Shown here: piece by piece, positions 16,276 to 24,806 of the stretch
Layout: every line of letters starts with the position of its first letter
Numbering within the stretch: the stretch's first letter is position 1
DNA from: a virus
IMG/VR virus record: IMGVR_UViG_3300042866_000192
Coordinates: 1 to 44,542 of that record
Length of the DNA: 44,542 nucleotides
Direction: 5' to 3' (one strand)
Notes under the pieces: model-generated
Told to the model about the DNA's origin: nothing
Databases searched by the model: none
Seen by the model: only the letters and a program-made list of their open reading frames with translations
Made by a program: the position numbers and the translations under genes

Positions 16276-17945
16276 TGAACATCGTCCAACTCCAAGACCA
16301 GCTGAAAAACTTCTCGCAGGACCAGCTCGTGCGGGAGATGCAGTCACCATCTGGTAACGCGCCGCAGTTCCTCGTCCTTGGGGAGATCATGCGCCGCCAG
16401 AAAATGCAGAAGGACTTTACTGCACAGCAGTCTAAGGACGACGGCGGCACGGTAGCACAAGAGGCCGTGGCAGCCGCAGGTGTGCCGCAAGGCGGCATCG
16501 CCGATATGGCTCGGGCTATGGCACCCAGCACCGACATGACCCAGAACACAGGCGTGCAGGCTATGTACGCTGGCGGACCCGTGAAGAAGATGAAGGTCGG
16601 CGGTAAGGCTGAGACCGACCCGGCTGTGATCGCTATGGCGAACCGTGCTGGTATGAGTGTGGGTCAGTACCTTGAAGCCCTCGGCGAAGAAGAGGCTGCG
16701 CGGATTGAAGCAGGTGCAGAGCAGCGTGCAGCCCGTAACCGCATGATGTCTATGGAGCCTGTTGGTGACGGAGCGACCTTCCCGTCACAGGCCGATCTGG
16801 ATCGTCGGTTCCAAGAGGATCAGCTTGCGTTTGGTGCATCGCGCCCGCTCGTGGCCCCCGCCGCCATTGGCATGCCGACTATACCGTCGACCCCGGCACA
16901 GACCATCGGTGCGCCTCCGGCTGGACTCCCCGCCATTGCTGCTGCACCCGAGATGCCCGGTGCCCCTTTCTATCTGCGTTCTCGTGACGTCGCCCCCGAG
17001 GCTGGGACCACGCCGACGTTCCTTGAGCGTATGCGCAGTGGGAATCGGATGTCTCCACCCGGCGGGCTCGCCGAGGACTTCGGCGTCACGGACGTTCCCG
17101 CTACGCCGCCTGTCCCGGCTCCAGAGCAAGCGCCGACTGAGTTTGCTGAGCAGTTCGGCACGGAGTCCTATGATCCTAATACTGTCTCTCCCGGTGTCAT
17201 GGAGCGCATCTTCGGTGCCCCCGCGCTGGAAAGAATTGGCGTTGAGACCTCCAGAACACCGGCGGCTGAACCTCCGGCTCCTAGCCGCGCAGACCGCGAT
17301 CAGCAGGGTGGAGGCATTGCGGCAGAAAAAGCCAAGGTGGAAAAAGCCACCGAAGAAAAAGCGGCTGCCGATGCTGCAGCTGCAGCACAAACCCCCTCTG
17401 GCGGAGTCGGTGGAGCCGGTGGGGTTGGCGGTATGTCGTCCTATGAGCAAGAGCTTATGGACGCTCTCGGACGTCGTGAGAAGGCCGCTGAGCAGGACAA
17501 GTGGTTGGCTCTAGCCCAAGTCGGCTTGAACCTCATGTCGTCCACGCAACCGACGCTCGGCGGTGCTCTCGGCGAAGCTGGGCTCAAGGGCGTCGAAGCG
17601 GTGCGCGGTGCACGAGATCAGTACGACAAAGACCGTCTTGAGCTTCTCGGTGCCCTTGAGCAGTCCCGTGCAGCGCGTGCTAAGGCAGCGGCAGGTGGCG
17701 GTGGCGGGCTTACGGCTTATCAGGAAGCAACACTCGGGCGCTATGCTCGGCAGGACGCGATCTCCATGCTGGGTACCTTGTATGATCGTCTTGGTGCCCT
17801 TGCCCCGACCGGGGTCCCGCTCCCGCAGAGTGTTGGCGACTACGAACGCACCAAAGCGCAGATTGCCGCAATCGAAAACGACCTGTATGGTGGTGGTGCC
17901 GAAGCGGAGTCTGGCGAGGCCATTGACGTCCGCACAAAAACGTAA
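16275..17945 (+). CDS. Putative internal virion protein
   Basis: The 556-residue protein starts at an ATG overlapping the previous stop (TAATG). The first ~45 residues (MNIVQLQDQLKNFSQDQLVR, then PQFLVLGEIMRRQKMQKDF) form a charged helical segment that I recall from other podovirus-like core genes. The middle (residues ~170-360) is rich in Pro and Ala and probably disordered. The end is helical (SSYEQELMDALGRREKAAEQ and later). It lies between the repeat protein and the giant protein, the usual place of ejection proteins. No catalytic motif is visible. Confidence 0.6.
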   Translation: MNIVQLQDQLKNFSQDQLVREMQSPSGNAPQFLVLGEIMRRQKMQKDFTAQQSKDDGGTVAQEAVAAAGVPQGGIADMARAMAPSTDMTQNTGVQAMYAGGPVKKMKVGGKAETDPAVIAMANRAGMSVGQYLEALGEEEAARIEAGAEQRAARNRMMSMEPVGDGATFPSQADLDRRFQEDQLAFGASRPLVAPAAIGMPTIPSTPAQTIGAPPAGLPAIAAAPEMPGAPFYLRSRDVAPEAGTTPTFLERMRSGNRMSPPGGLAEDFGVTDVPATPPVPAPEQAPTEFAEQFGTESYDPNTVSPGVMERIFGAPALERIGVETSRTPAAEPPAPSRADRDQQGGGIAAEKAKVEKATEEKAAADAAAAAQTPSGGVGGAGGVGGMSSYEQELMDALGRREKAAEQDKWLALAQVGLNLMSSTQPTLGGALGEAGLKGVEAVRGARDQYDKDRLELLGALEQSRAARAKAAAGGGGGLTAYQEATLGRYARQDAISMLGTLYDRLGALAPTGVPLPQSVGDYERTKAQIAAIENDLYGGGAEAESGEAIDVRTKT

Positions 17946-17956
17946 CGGGGTACAAC

Positions 17957-20900
17957 ATGGCCGAGATCGTCAAGCGCGGGGAGTTTAGTAACCGCCCCTA
18001 TCGTTTCACTATTAGCGGTGATGAACCCACGGTTGACGAACAAATTCGCATTGACCAAGTCCTGCGGGACCGCGAGTTTTCCTTCGCCAAGGACTACGAG
18101 GCTCGGTACGGGCAGGCACTGACCAATGAAGGTGAGGGCGTCCTTAACTACCTCGGAGAAATCCCCAAGGGCATCGCTCGTGGCGCTGTCGGGGGAATAG
18201 AAACCGCAGCCCTAGCCGCTACACCGTATCTGCCGGAGAGCGTTTTTGGTGTTCCGATCAGGGACCCCTATCGCGAGGGAATCCGCAGTATTGCCTATGG
18301 GCTCAAGCCGCAGGCTGACGTGGGTATGGAAGAAACAGTTGGTGGTACCGCTGGCGAAGCCCTTGGCTCGTTTGCCCCTCTGCTTGCAACTGCCGCTATA
18401 ACGCGTAACCCGAATGCGGTATTGGCATTGTCAAGCGCCATGGGGGCCGGGGAGGCTACCGAACGGGCTATTGCCGAGGGCGCTACTATTGAAGAGCAGC
18501 GGGCTGCAGGCGCTGCCGGTGCCGGTGTTGGTTTGCTCGGGGCTATCGTCCCCCTGCGGCTAACGCGTGCGCTCGGGGAACCAACGACGTTAAAAATTGT
18601 GGACCGTTTGCGGCGTGCCGCCACTGAGGGTGGTGTAGAAGGCGCGACGGAAGTCGCAGAAAACATTGCGCAAAACCTAATCCAGCAGGGTATCTATGAC
18701 CCCGATCAGGGCACGTTTGTGGGTACGGGTGAAGCGTTTGGCTACGGCGCAGGTGTCGGTGCTTTTGTAAAGGGCCTGCTCGACCTGCTACCGGGGGGTA
18801 GACGTACTGCTACCCCGCCTGCTCCGCAGGAAGATACTGAGCCGCCTGCGGCTCCGATTGACCCCGCTGATCTACAAACCCAGCTGGAGCTGCCCCTAAC
18901 GCCGTCTACGCGTCCGGGCTTTGCGGAAGGGCAGGAGCAAGGCGAGCTGTTCCTTCCCACTGCACCTGCAGCCGAAGGCTCAGTGCTGCCAGCTAAGGCG
19001 GAACCCGCCCTTGAGGAAGAACAACTCTCACTTGACCTCGGAGCGGCCACGCCGCCCGCCGCCGTAGCTGCGCCCACCATCAAGACCAAACCCACTACCG
19101 TGCCGAAAGCCACGGTGACCGCAGTACCCGAAGCGGCGGTACCCGTCACAAACGAGGCCGCTGCTAAAGCGGATATACCCACGGTAGATGCCCCGCCGCC
19201 GGTAGCTGTACCTGCACCAAAATACCGTACTGTGGCGGAAGCAAACGCCGCAGTACTCGACACGCTGCGGCGGGCGCGGGTTAAGCAGCTTGAAGGTAGC
19301 AATCAGTTAGTGAGCAAAAATGGAGCACAGCGTCTTGTAGCCGCTGGACTTCTTGCCCCCGAAGACCTTTCCGTCCCAGCAGTCGCAAATGCCAAAGTAA
19401 ACGATCTCCTCGCGCTTGGCCCTGATGAGGTCAGGCTGCGTATGCAAAAAGCGAAACCCGCTGAGACGGAGGCCGCAAATGTCACCACGGCTGCAGAGAC
19501 TAAGCCAGAAGAAGTGGGAGTTAGCGTTCCGAGTGGTGGACAAGGCGTGGAGGGACGCGGACAGCCCGCTGGCGACGCTCAGCCCACCCAAGAGCCTGCA
19601 GCACCTGCAGGCGGAGGACTGGGAGGAGATTTGTCGGTGCCTGTGGGTACTGATACAGCAGCGGGAGCAGAGCGTCCTGCACTGACTGAGGAAGAACAGC
19701 TCAACCTCTTTGGGGCGTTGCCCACCACACAGGCCCCTAGAGTCCCCGTGCGCAGTGTCGAGCAGATAATGCGCGACGCCGAGCCGTCTGCGGAGCAGCA
19801 GTTGGCGCTTGACTTTACGCCGCCCTACGACGCTGGGACGGGCGCTGCCCGACAGCTGATTCCGGGTACGATCACGCCAGTCGATCCGCGCACATTGCAG
19901 CCTACGGGGGCCCCACGCATGGAGTCCTCGGACGTTTATGCACCGACCCGCTTGATCCCCGGAGCGAAACCTACCCCTGTCGGTACGGTGCTGACCGGAG
20001 CTCCTACAGAGATACAGCTACGTGAAGCTGAAAAGCAGCTCGAGCCTTCTCGCGAAATCCGCGAGATCGCGGCCAATTCGGCTGCGCAGACCGAGCTGAA
20101 CAATGCGTGGCAGGCCCGTTTCGCAGGTAAGCCAGAACTGGCTTCGCTCGTCGAAGAATACTCCGTCCCCGACGCCGTGGTCGCGGATGACCCGACTACG
20201 TCGGAGGACAAGCGGAAGATTATGGGCTTGTTCCAGCCCGGTGCCGTCAGAAAGGGCAAGGCGGGGTCAGCGCCAGCAGAGAATGCACAGGAGTACTTCT
20301 CCCGCTTCAAGCGCCCCATCGACGCGCTCGAGTACATCGTTGCCGATGCCACCTTGAAAAATCAACGGTTCAAGGGCGAGAAGATTCTTCTGAAAGAAGA
20401 AGGCATGCTCCCCGCCGGGGACGAGACGATCAACCCGGTCGAAAAAGAGTTCTTCACGGGTATGAGCGCGGAGCGCGCTAAGCAGGCCCTTGCGTGGGTG
20501 GAGGCCAACATGTCTCCGCAGGCGCAAGCCAAGGTGCGGGACCTCCAGCGCAGATATAAGAAGGCGGAAGAAGCGAAAGTCCCGATGCGGGCGAGCTCTT
20601 CTCTTTCCGGGTCCACCGCCATCGGCGGTCGCAGTGCGTCTCTTGACGAGCGGCAGGAGTTTGAGCGCGAACTTGACGCGCAGGCCAAGGAAAATGCTGC
20701 AAAGCGGGCAGAGGTGAAGGCCCTCGCCGACGCGGCACGCGGGCGCAGGCAGGGACTCGACGCGCTGCTCGGCGCAGTCCAAGAGACCAAGGCACCGATC
20801 CAGCGTCGTGCTGTCGGCATGCGTAAAATGTCGGATGAAGACCAGATCGACTTCATCACCAACGAAATCCTTGGCACCCGCTTCAACCGCCCCGAGGAAG

Positions 20901-23900
20901 TTCTCGAGCTCGAAACGCCCCTGCACCCTGCAGTGGTCAACCAGCTGCGTCGTGGCAACCTCGAAATGGCGCTGCGCGCCCTGCAACTCTATGCCCCCAA
21001 TGCTCGCACCAAGCAGATCGTCCGCGCTCTCGCAGAGTACGCACAGGGCACTGGGGTTCGCATTGTAAACAACCTCGTCGATGACGACGGTGTGCCTCTG
21101 GCTGGCCAGTATCGGCGTGACTTCCCCGGCGTCCCGAGTGAAATCTTGCTGGACGCAGACGTTGGTCTCAGCATCGAGACTCTCCTGCACGAGATGACCC
21201 ACGCGGCTACGATCAGAGAGATGCGGAACCCGGCCTCGCCGCTCCGCAAGCGCATGGAGAAGCTCTACGCACAGGCAAAGCCGAAGCTGTCCACCAGCAA
21301 CGGCAGCTCGAATGTCATGGAGTTTGTGGCCGACGCGTTCTCGAACCCGACCTTCCAGCGCGAACTCTCGGGTCTGTCTGTGGACGGCAAGGGTGTGTTT
21401 GCCAGCTTCTTGCGCGAGGTGCAGAACTTTGTACGCAGACTGATCGGCCTGCCGCCCAAGAACGTAGCCAACACGTTCGACGTCGTGGACCAGATGGTCT
21501 TCAAGATGCTCGGCTCCCCGGTCAGCATTGGCGAAATCTCGACGCCAGATGGCGCTGCAACCATCCTCAACCGCGTGGCGCAGGTGGACGGCTCCTTCCC
21601 GGGCCGCACCAAGGAGTTCGCACAGCAGTTTGGCGACGACGCCTCTGGCGTGCTGGCGGGCCTGTCTTGGGGTATGAAGCGCACTGTCCTCGGCTTCATG
21701 GGCATGCAGCCCCTCACTGATGTGGCTGGCAGTTTGGGCATCGACGGTGCAGTTGACCTGCAAAACGCGGTCCAGCAGATGGACGCTGCGTCTATCAAGT
21801 CCGACAACGAAGTCGATGGCGTGCTGCAGATCGCCCAGAAGTGGGTGAAGAACAACCCGAACCTCAAACCCCTGTTGGATCGCACCGTGACGCGCTCCAC
21901 GGTAAATCAGGTCGACCCGGGTCTGTCGCGGGACAAGGCCATCAAGAAGTACGGCGCTGGCTCGGAAAAGCTGGCCACCTACGACGCGATGCAGAAGGAC
22001 TGGGCGGCTCTCGGTAAGGACGGGCGCGACCTCTACAGCAACATGCGTCAGATGTATCGGGCGCAGTATGAGCGCCTGCGCAAGGCCCTCGAGGGGAAGA
22101 TCGACTTCATCCTGTCGGCTAACCCCGAGCTCGCCGCCGAAGTGAAGAAGAGCATCTACACCAAGTTCTTCGACCTGAACCGCATCGAGCCGTACTTCCC
22201 CTTGGCACGTACTGGGGACTACTGGCTGGAGTACAGCGCGTTTGACCCGGAAACGGGCACCACGGAGCCTGTAAAAGAAACTTACGAGAGCCCTCGGGCC
22301 CGTGAGCGTGCAGCGCGCGAGCTCGAAAACATGCCGGGTATTGTGAAGGGCGCTGACGGCAAGCCGATCACCAACTTCTACTCGACTCTCGACATTGTGA
22401 ACCGTGGGCGGACGCCGGACTCCCTGTTTGTGCGGGACACCCTGTCGATCATCCGGTCGAACCTTGCCAACACGGGGGTCGATGCCGCCACTGCACAGAG
22501 CATCCAGCAGGAGATCACCCGGCTCTTTGTAGACGCCCTGCCTGAAACCTCGTTTGCAAAGTCTTTGCAGAAGCGGAAAAACACCAAGGGCTACATCGAG
22601 GACTCACTCGAGGCACTGCGCCTCAAGGGTTACAGCCTCGGTCGGCAGGGCGTGCGGTACGCCTTTAGCAACAAGATCAGAGCAGTCTCGGACGGTGTCG
22701 CGCAGCAGGCTCAGAACACGAATGACCAGAACAAGGTTGCCGTGATCGAGGAGCTTGTCGCACGCGCCAACTTCGCCACGAACCCGCCGAACAACATGCT
22801 CGAGCGCGCGGTGCAGACTGTTAACCGGGCAGCGTTCTCCTTCACCATCGGCTTCAACGTGTCGTCGGCTTTGGTGAACTTGTCGTCCGTCCCTGTGGTG
22901 CTGTACCCCTACCTATCGGGGCGCTACGGAAGCAAGTCGTCGGCTCTGGCCATCGGCAATGCCTACAAGGTGTTCATGAACAGCGGGCTGTCGCGAGAAG
23001 TGGCACTACCCGGCACCTTCGAGGGCAAGGGCACCACCAAGATCACGGCCATGCCGTCCATCGACAACTACTTCGTGCTCAACAACGACAACAAGTACGT
23101 CCTGCGCGATGACATTGACCCCGCGCTGCGCAAGCAGCTGGAAGAACTCGCACCGCTCGTCGATGTTGCGTCAAAGAACGGCCAGCTGAACCGCTCGATC
23201 TACTACGATAGCATCGGTGCCGAGGACGTCGGTCGGGCGCGGGGCTTTAGTGATCGCTTCGCGGCACTGTCTGGTGCGATGTTCCACCAAGTCGAACGGG
23301 CCAACCGGCAGGTGGCGCTCGTGGCAGCCTATAACCTTGAGCTGCAGCGGCTTCGCAACAAGCCTACCGAGGCTGAGCGGGGGCTTACCGAGGACCAGCG
23401 CCGAGTGCGCGCCGCCGAACGCGCTGTCTATCAGGCAACTGAAACGGGTGGCGGTGCCACCCTCGCATCGGCCCCGCGCTTTGCACAGCAGGGCATTGGT
23501 CGCGTAGCCTTGATGTTCAAGAACTACGGCCTGTCGATGTTCTACCTGCAAATGAAGCTGGCAAAGCAGATCACGCTCGGCAGTAACGACCCGGACTTCA
23601 CGCCTGAGGACCGCCGCACGGCCTTCAAGCAGCTTGTGGGTCTGCAGCTGTCGTCCTTCGCTCTCGCGGGTGTCGCTGGTGTGCCGCTCTACGGGCTTGT
23701 CTCGACGGTGGCCAACGCCTTCCTCGGCGACGATGAAGAAGACGCCGACATGCTGACCCGTCGCTACCTCGGTGAAGGGGTCTACAAGGGCTTCCTGACC
23801 GAACTCAGCGGCATGGACATCTCGTCTCGTATCGGCCTGACCGGGCTCCTGATCCGCGAGAACCGCTACAACACCGACCCGTCTGCGGAAGAAACGCTCG

Positions 23901-24499
23901 TCACCAACCTTGGCGGTCCGGCATGGTCAACTGCAACCCAGATGGGTCGAGGCATTTCGGAGGTTTACTCCGCGATGACCGGTGGTCCCGGCGAGATGGT
24001 TCGCGGTATCGAGAACATGGTCCCGGCATGGGTGCGTAACTTCATCAAGTCCGGGCGCTACGCCTCCGAGGGCGGCATCGACACGCGCAGAAATGACGTG
24101 GTTGTCGGTGATCTGGGGGCCAGCGATCTCTTGGGGCAGGCACTCGGCTTTGCGCCTACGAAGGCCACGCTGCAGCAGGATATCAACCAGCTCAAGGTGC
24201 GGATCAGCAAGAAGGTCGCTGATAAGCGGTCGCAGCTGTCCAAGCTCTACTACATCGCTCTACGCGAAGGCGACATGCAGGGCGTGCAGGATGCACTGGA
24301 GGAAATCCAAGCGTTCAACGAGGGCGTTGCCGAGCGGTTCCCGCAGGCAGTCATTGACCAAGAGTTCCTGAAAAACTCGCTGCGTAGTCACCAGAGAACG
24401 TCAGAACAGATGCAGGGTGGTATCTCGGTGAACCCGGCAGTGCGCGATGGGCTGGCCGATCTGGGTGCCATGTACAACCGAGGTTTCCAGCTCTTCTAA
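17957..24499 (+). CDS. Giant internal virion / ejection protein with metallopeptidase-like motif
   Basis: At 2180 residues this is the largest gene here. Residues ~50-290 are Gly/Ala-rich and partly hydrophobic (GIARGAVGGIETAALAATPY, GVGLLGAIVPL), suiting a membrane-inserting region. Residues ~290-770 are a Pro/Ala/Glu-rich linker with motifs QLELPL, QLSLDL, QLNLF and QLALDF. Around residue 1078 lies HEMTH, an HExxH zinc site, followed by NVMEFVADAF, a plausible place for the third ligand. The C-terminal ~950 residues are helical and resemble domains of large polyvalent phage proteins (for example ALVNLSSVPVVLYPYLSG and RFAQQGIGRVALMFKNYGLS). A T7 gp16-like ejected protein is the best guess; no transglycosylase motif was recognised. 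Confidence 0.7.
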   Translation: MAEIVKRGEFSNRPYRFTISGDEPTVDEQIRIDQVLRDREFSFAKDYEARYGQALTNEGEGVLNYLGEIPKGIARGAVGGIETAALAATPYLPESVFGVPIRDPYREGIRSIAYGLKPQADVGMEETVGGTAGEALGSFAPLLATAAITRNPNAVLALSSAMGAGEATERAIAEGATIEEQRAAGAAGAGVGLLGAIVPLRLTRALGEPTTLKIVDRLRRAATEGGVEGATEVAENIAQNLIQQGIYDPDQGTFVGTGEAFGYGAGVGAFVKGLLDLLPGGRRTATPPAPQEDTEPPAAPIDPADLQTQLELPLTPSTRPGFAEGQEQGELFLPTAPAAEGSVLPAKAEPALEEEQLSLDLGAATPPAAVAAPTIKTKPTTVPKATVTAVPEAAVPVTNEAAAKADIPTVDAPPPVAVPAPKYRTVAEANAAVLDTLRRARVKQLEGSNQLVSKNGAQRLVAAGLLAPEDLSVPAVANAKVNDLLALGPDEVRLRMQKAKPAETEAANVTTAAETKPEEVGVSVPSGGQGVEGRGQPAGDAQPTQEPAAPAGGGLGGDLSVPVGTDTAAGAERPALTEEEQLNLFGALPTTQAPRVPVRSVEQIMRDAEPSAEQQLALDFTPPYDAGTGAARQLIPGTITPVDPRTLQPTGAPRMESSDVYAPTRLIPGAKPTPVGTVLTGAPTEIQLREAEKQLEPSREIREIAANSAAQTELNNAWQARFAGKPELASLVEEYSVPDAVVADDPTTSEDKRKIMGLFQPGAVRKGKAGSAPAENAQEYFSRFKRPIDALEYIVADATLKNQRFKGEKILLKEEGMLPAGDETINPVEKEFFTGMSAERAKQALAWVEANMSPQAQAKVRDLQRRYKKAEEAKVPMRASSSLSGSTAIGGRSASLDERQEFERELDAQAKENAAKRAEVKALADAARGRRQGLDALLGAVQETKAPIQRRAVGMRKMSDEDQIDFITNEILGTRFNRPEEVLELETPLHPAVVNQLRRGNLEMALRALQLYAPNARTKQIVRALAEYAQGTGVRIVNNLVDDDGVPLAGQYRRDFPGVPSEILLDADVGLSIETLLHEMTHAATIREMRNPASPLRKRMEKLYAQAKPKLSTSNGSSNVMEFVADAFSNPTFQRELSGLSVDGKGVFASFLREVQNFVRRLIGLPPKNVANTFDVVDQMVFKMLGSPVSIGEISTPDGAATILNRVAQVDGSFPGRTKEFAQQFGDDASGVLAGLSWGMKRTVLGFMGMQPLTDVAGSLGIDGAVDLQNAVQQMDAASIKSDNEVDGVLQIAQKWVKNNPNLKPLLDRTVTRSTVNQVDPGLSRDKAIKKYGAGSEKLATYDAMQKDWAALGKDGRDLYSNMRQMYRAQYERLRKALEGKIDFILSANPELAAEVKKSIYTKFFDLNRIEPYFPLARTGDYWLEYSAFDPETGTTEPVKETYESPRARERAARELENMPGIVKGADGKPITNFYSTLDIVNRGRTPDSLFVRDTLSIIRSNLANTGVDAATAQSIQQEITRLFVDALPETSFAKSLQKRKNTKGYIEDSLEALRLKGYSLGRQGVRYAFSNKIRAVSDGVAQQAQNTNDQNKVAVIEELVARANFATNPPNNMLERAVQTVNRAAFSFTIGFNVSSALVNLSSVPVVLYPYLSGRYGSKSSALAIGNAYKVFMNSGLSREVALPGTFEGKGTTKITAMPSIDNYFVLNNDNKYVLRDDIDPALRKQLEELAPLVDVASKNGQLNRSIYYDSIGAEDVGRARGFSDRFAALSGAMFHQVERANRQVALVAAYNLELQRLRNKPTEAERGLTEDQRRVRAAERAVYQATETGGGATLASAPRFAQQGIGRVALMFKNYGLSMFYLQMKLAKQITLGSNDPDFTPEDRRTAFKQLVGLQLSSFALAGVAGVPLYGLVSTVANAFLGDDEEDADMLTRRYLGEGVYKGFLTELSGMDISSRIGLTGLLIRENRYNTDPSAEETLVTNLGGPAWSTATQMGRGISEVYSAMTGGPGEMVRGIENMVPAWVRNFIKSGRYASEGGIDTRRNDVVVGDLGASDLLGQALGFAPTKATLQQDINQLKVRISKKVADKRSQLSKLYYIALREGDMQGVQDALEEIQAFNEGVAERFPQAVIDQEFLKNSLRSHQRTSEQMQGGISVNPAVRDGLADLGAMYNRGFQLF

Positions 24500-24500
24500 G

Positions 24501-24527
24501 AAAAAAGACCCCGGCACGAAGCCGGGG
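24501..24527 (-). terminator. Intrinsic terminator at the convergent junction
   Basis: CCCCGGC (24509-24515) and GCCGGGG (24521-24527) form a 7-bp GC stem with a 5-base loop. Read on the minus strand, the stem is followed by TCTTTTTT. That is the arrangement of a Rho-independent terminator for the minus-strand block. On the plus strand the T tract is missing after the hairpin, so it would act poorly there, although it begins ten bases after the giant gene's stop. Confidence 0.75.
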
Positions 24528-24587
24528 CCAGTATGGAGAACGACAGGAGGCGAGCTGGCGGCAAGCTCTTCTGTCAGGCGCACAATA

Positions 24588-24806
24588 TCATGTGGTTCTC
24601 CAAATTCGCAACCCCAAGTGTTGGGCCTCTATCCGCTGCCTGCATGTTAGGCGGATGCCTAACCTTTGAGCCACACCCTGAACCTGCCTCTCGCAGGCCT
24701 CGGTGTTGATGCAGGGGACAAAGAGTGAGCCCCCCACATGCAGTTCTCGCCACGGCACGATGATGCGCACGCCGTCGGGGTCTAGGTCATTTACCTTCTT
24801 CGCCAT
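24588..24806 (-). CDS. Small conserved phage protein, possible DNA-binding
   Basis: The ATG at 24806 overlaps the end of the primase-helicase gene by 20 bases and gives 72 residues (MAKKVNDLDPDGVRIIVPWR start). The pattern W-x-x-L-x-V-G-x-S-L-F-V-P near residues 19-32 and the end GLRIWRTT recur in small phage proteins of replication regions, as I recall. Basic residues (RQRIEAQ, RLGIR) could contact nucleic acid. One copy of the dispersed palindrome lies inside it. It is the last gene of the minus-strand block before the terminator. Function unknown. Confidence 0.55.
   Translation of the reverse strand: MAKKVNDLDPDGVRIIVPWRELHVGGSLFVPCINTEACERQVQGVAQRLGIRLTCRQRIEAQHLGLRIWRTT
24646..24663 (-). 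repeat. Dispersed palindrome GTTAG-N8-CTAAC, copy 1
   Basis: On the minus strand it reads GTTAGGCATCCGCCTAAC, a perfect 7-base inverted repeat with a 4-base centre. It lies inside the last small gene of the minus block. It shares arms, spacing and the following A with the other copies. Confidence 0.8.

Noticed and set aside
14873-16357. Long open frame in another plus-strand frame across the 66-bp repeats, and a long minus-strand frame there
   Set aside because: Regular 66-bp repeats keep all frames open for structural reasons. The translation is a low-complexity Arg/Ser/Leu string, and the AARVQ frame is clearly the real one.
20267-21763. Long minus-strand open frame (about 498 codons) inside the giant plus-strand gene
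   Set aside because: It is antisense to a clearly coding gene in GC-rich DNA, its product is rich in His, Arg and Leu without recognisable domains, and it has no good ribosome binding site in context.
24507-24530. tRNA or other structured RNA gene at the convergent junction
   Set aside because: Only a short hairpin is present; no cloverleaf, anticodon arm or CCA end was found in the surrounding sequence.
24401-24583. Minus-strand open frame across the terminator hairpin
   Set aside because: It overlaps the end of the giant gene antisense and passes through the terminator. It shows no recognisable protein pattern.
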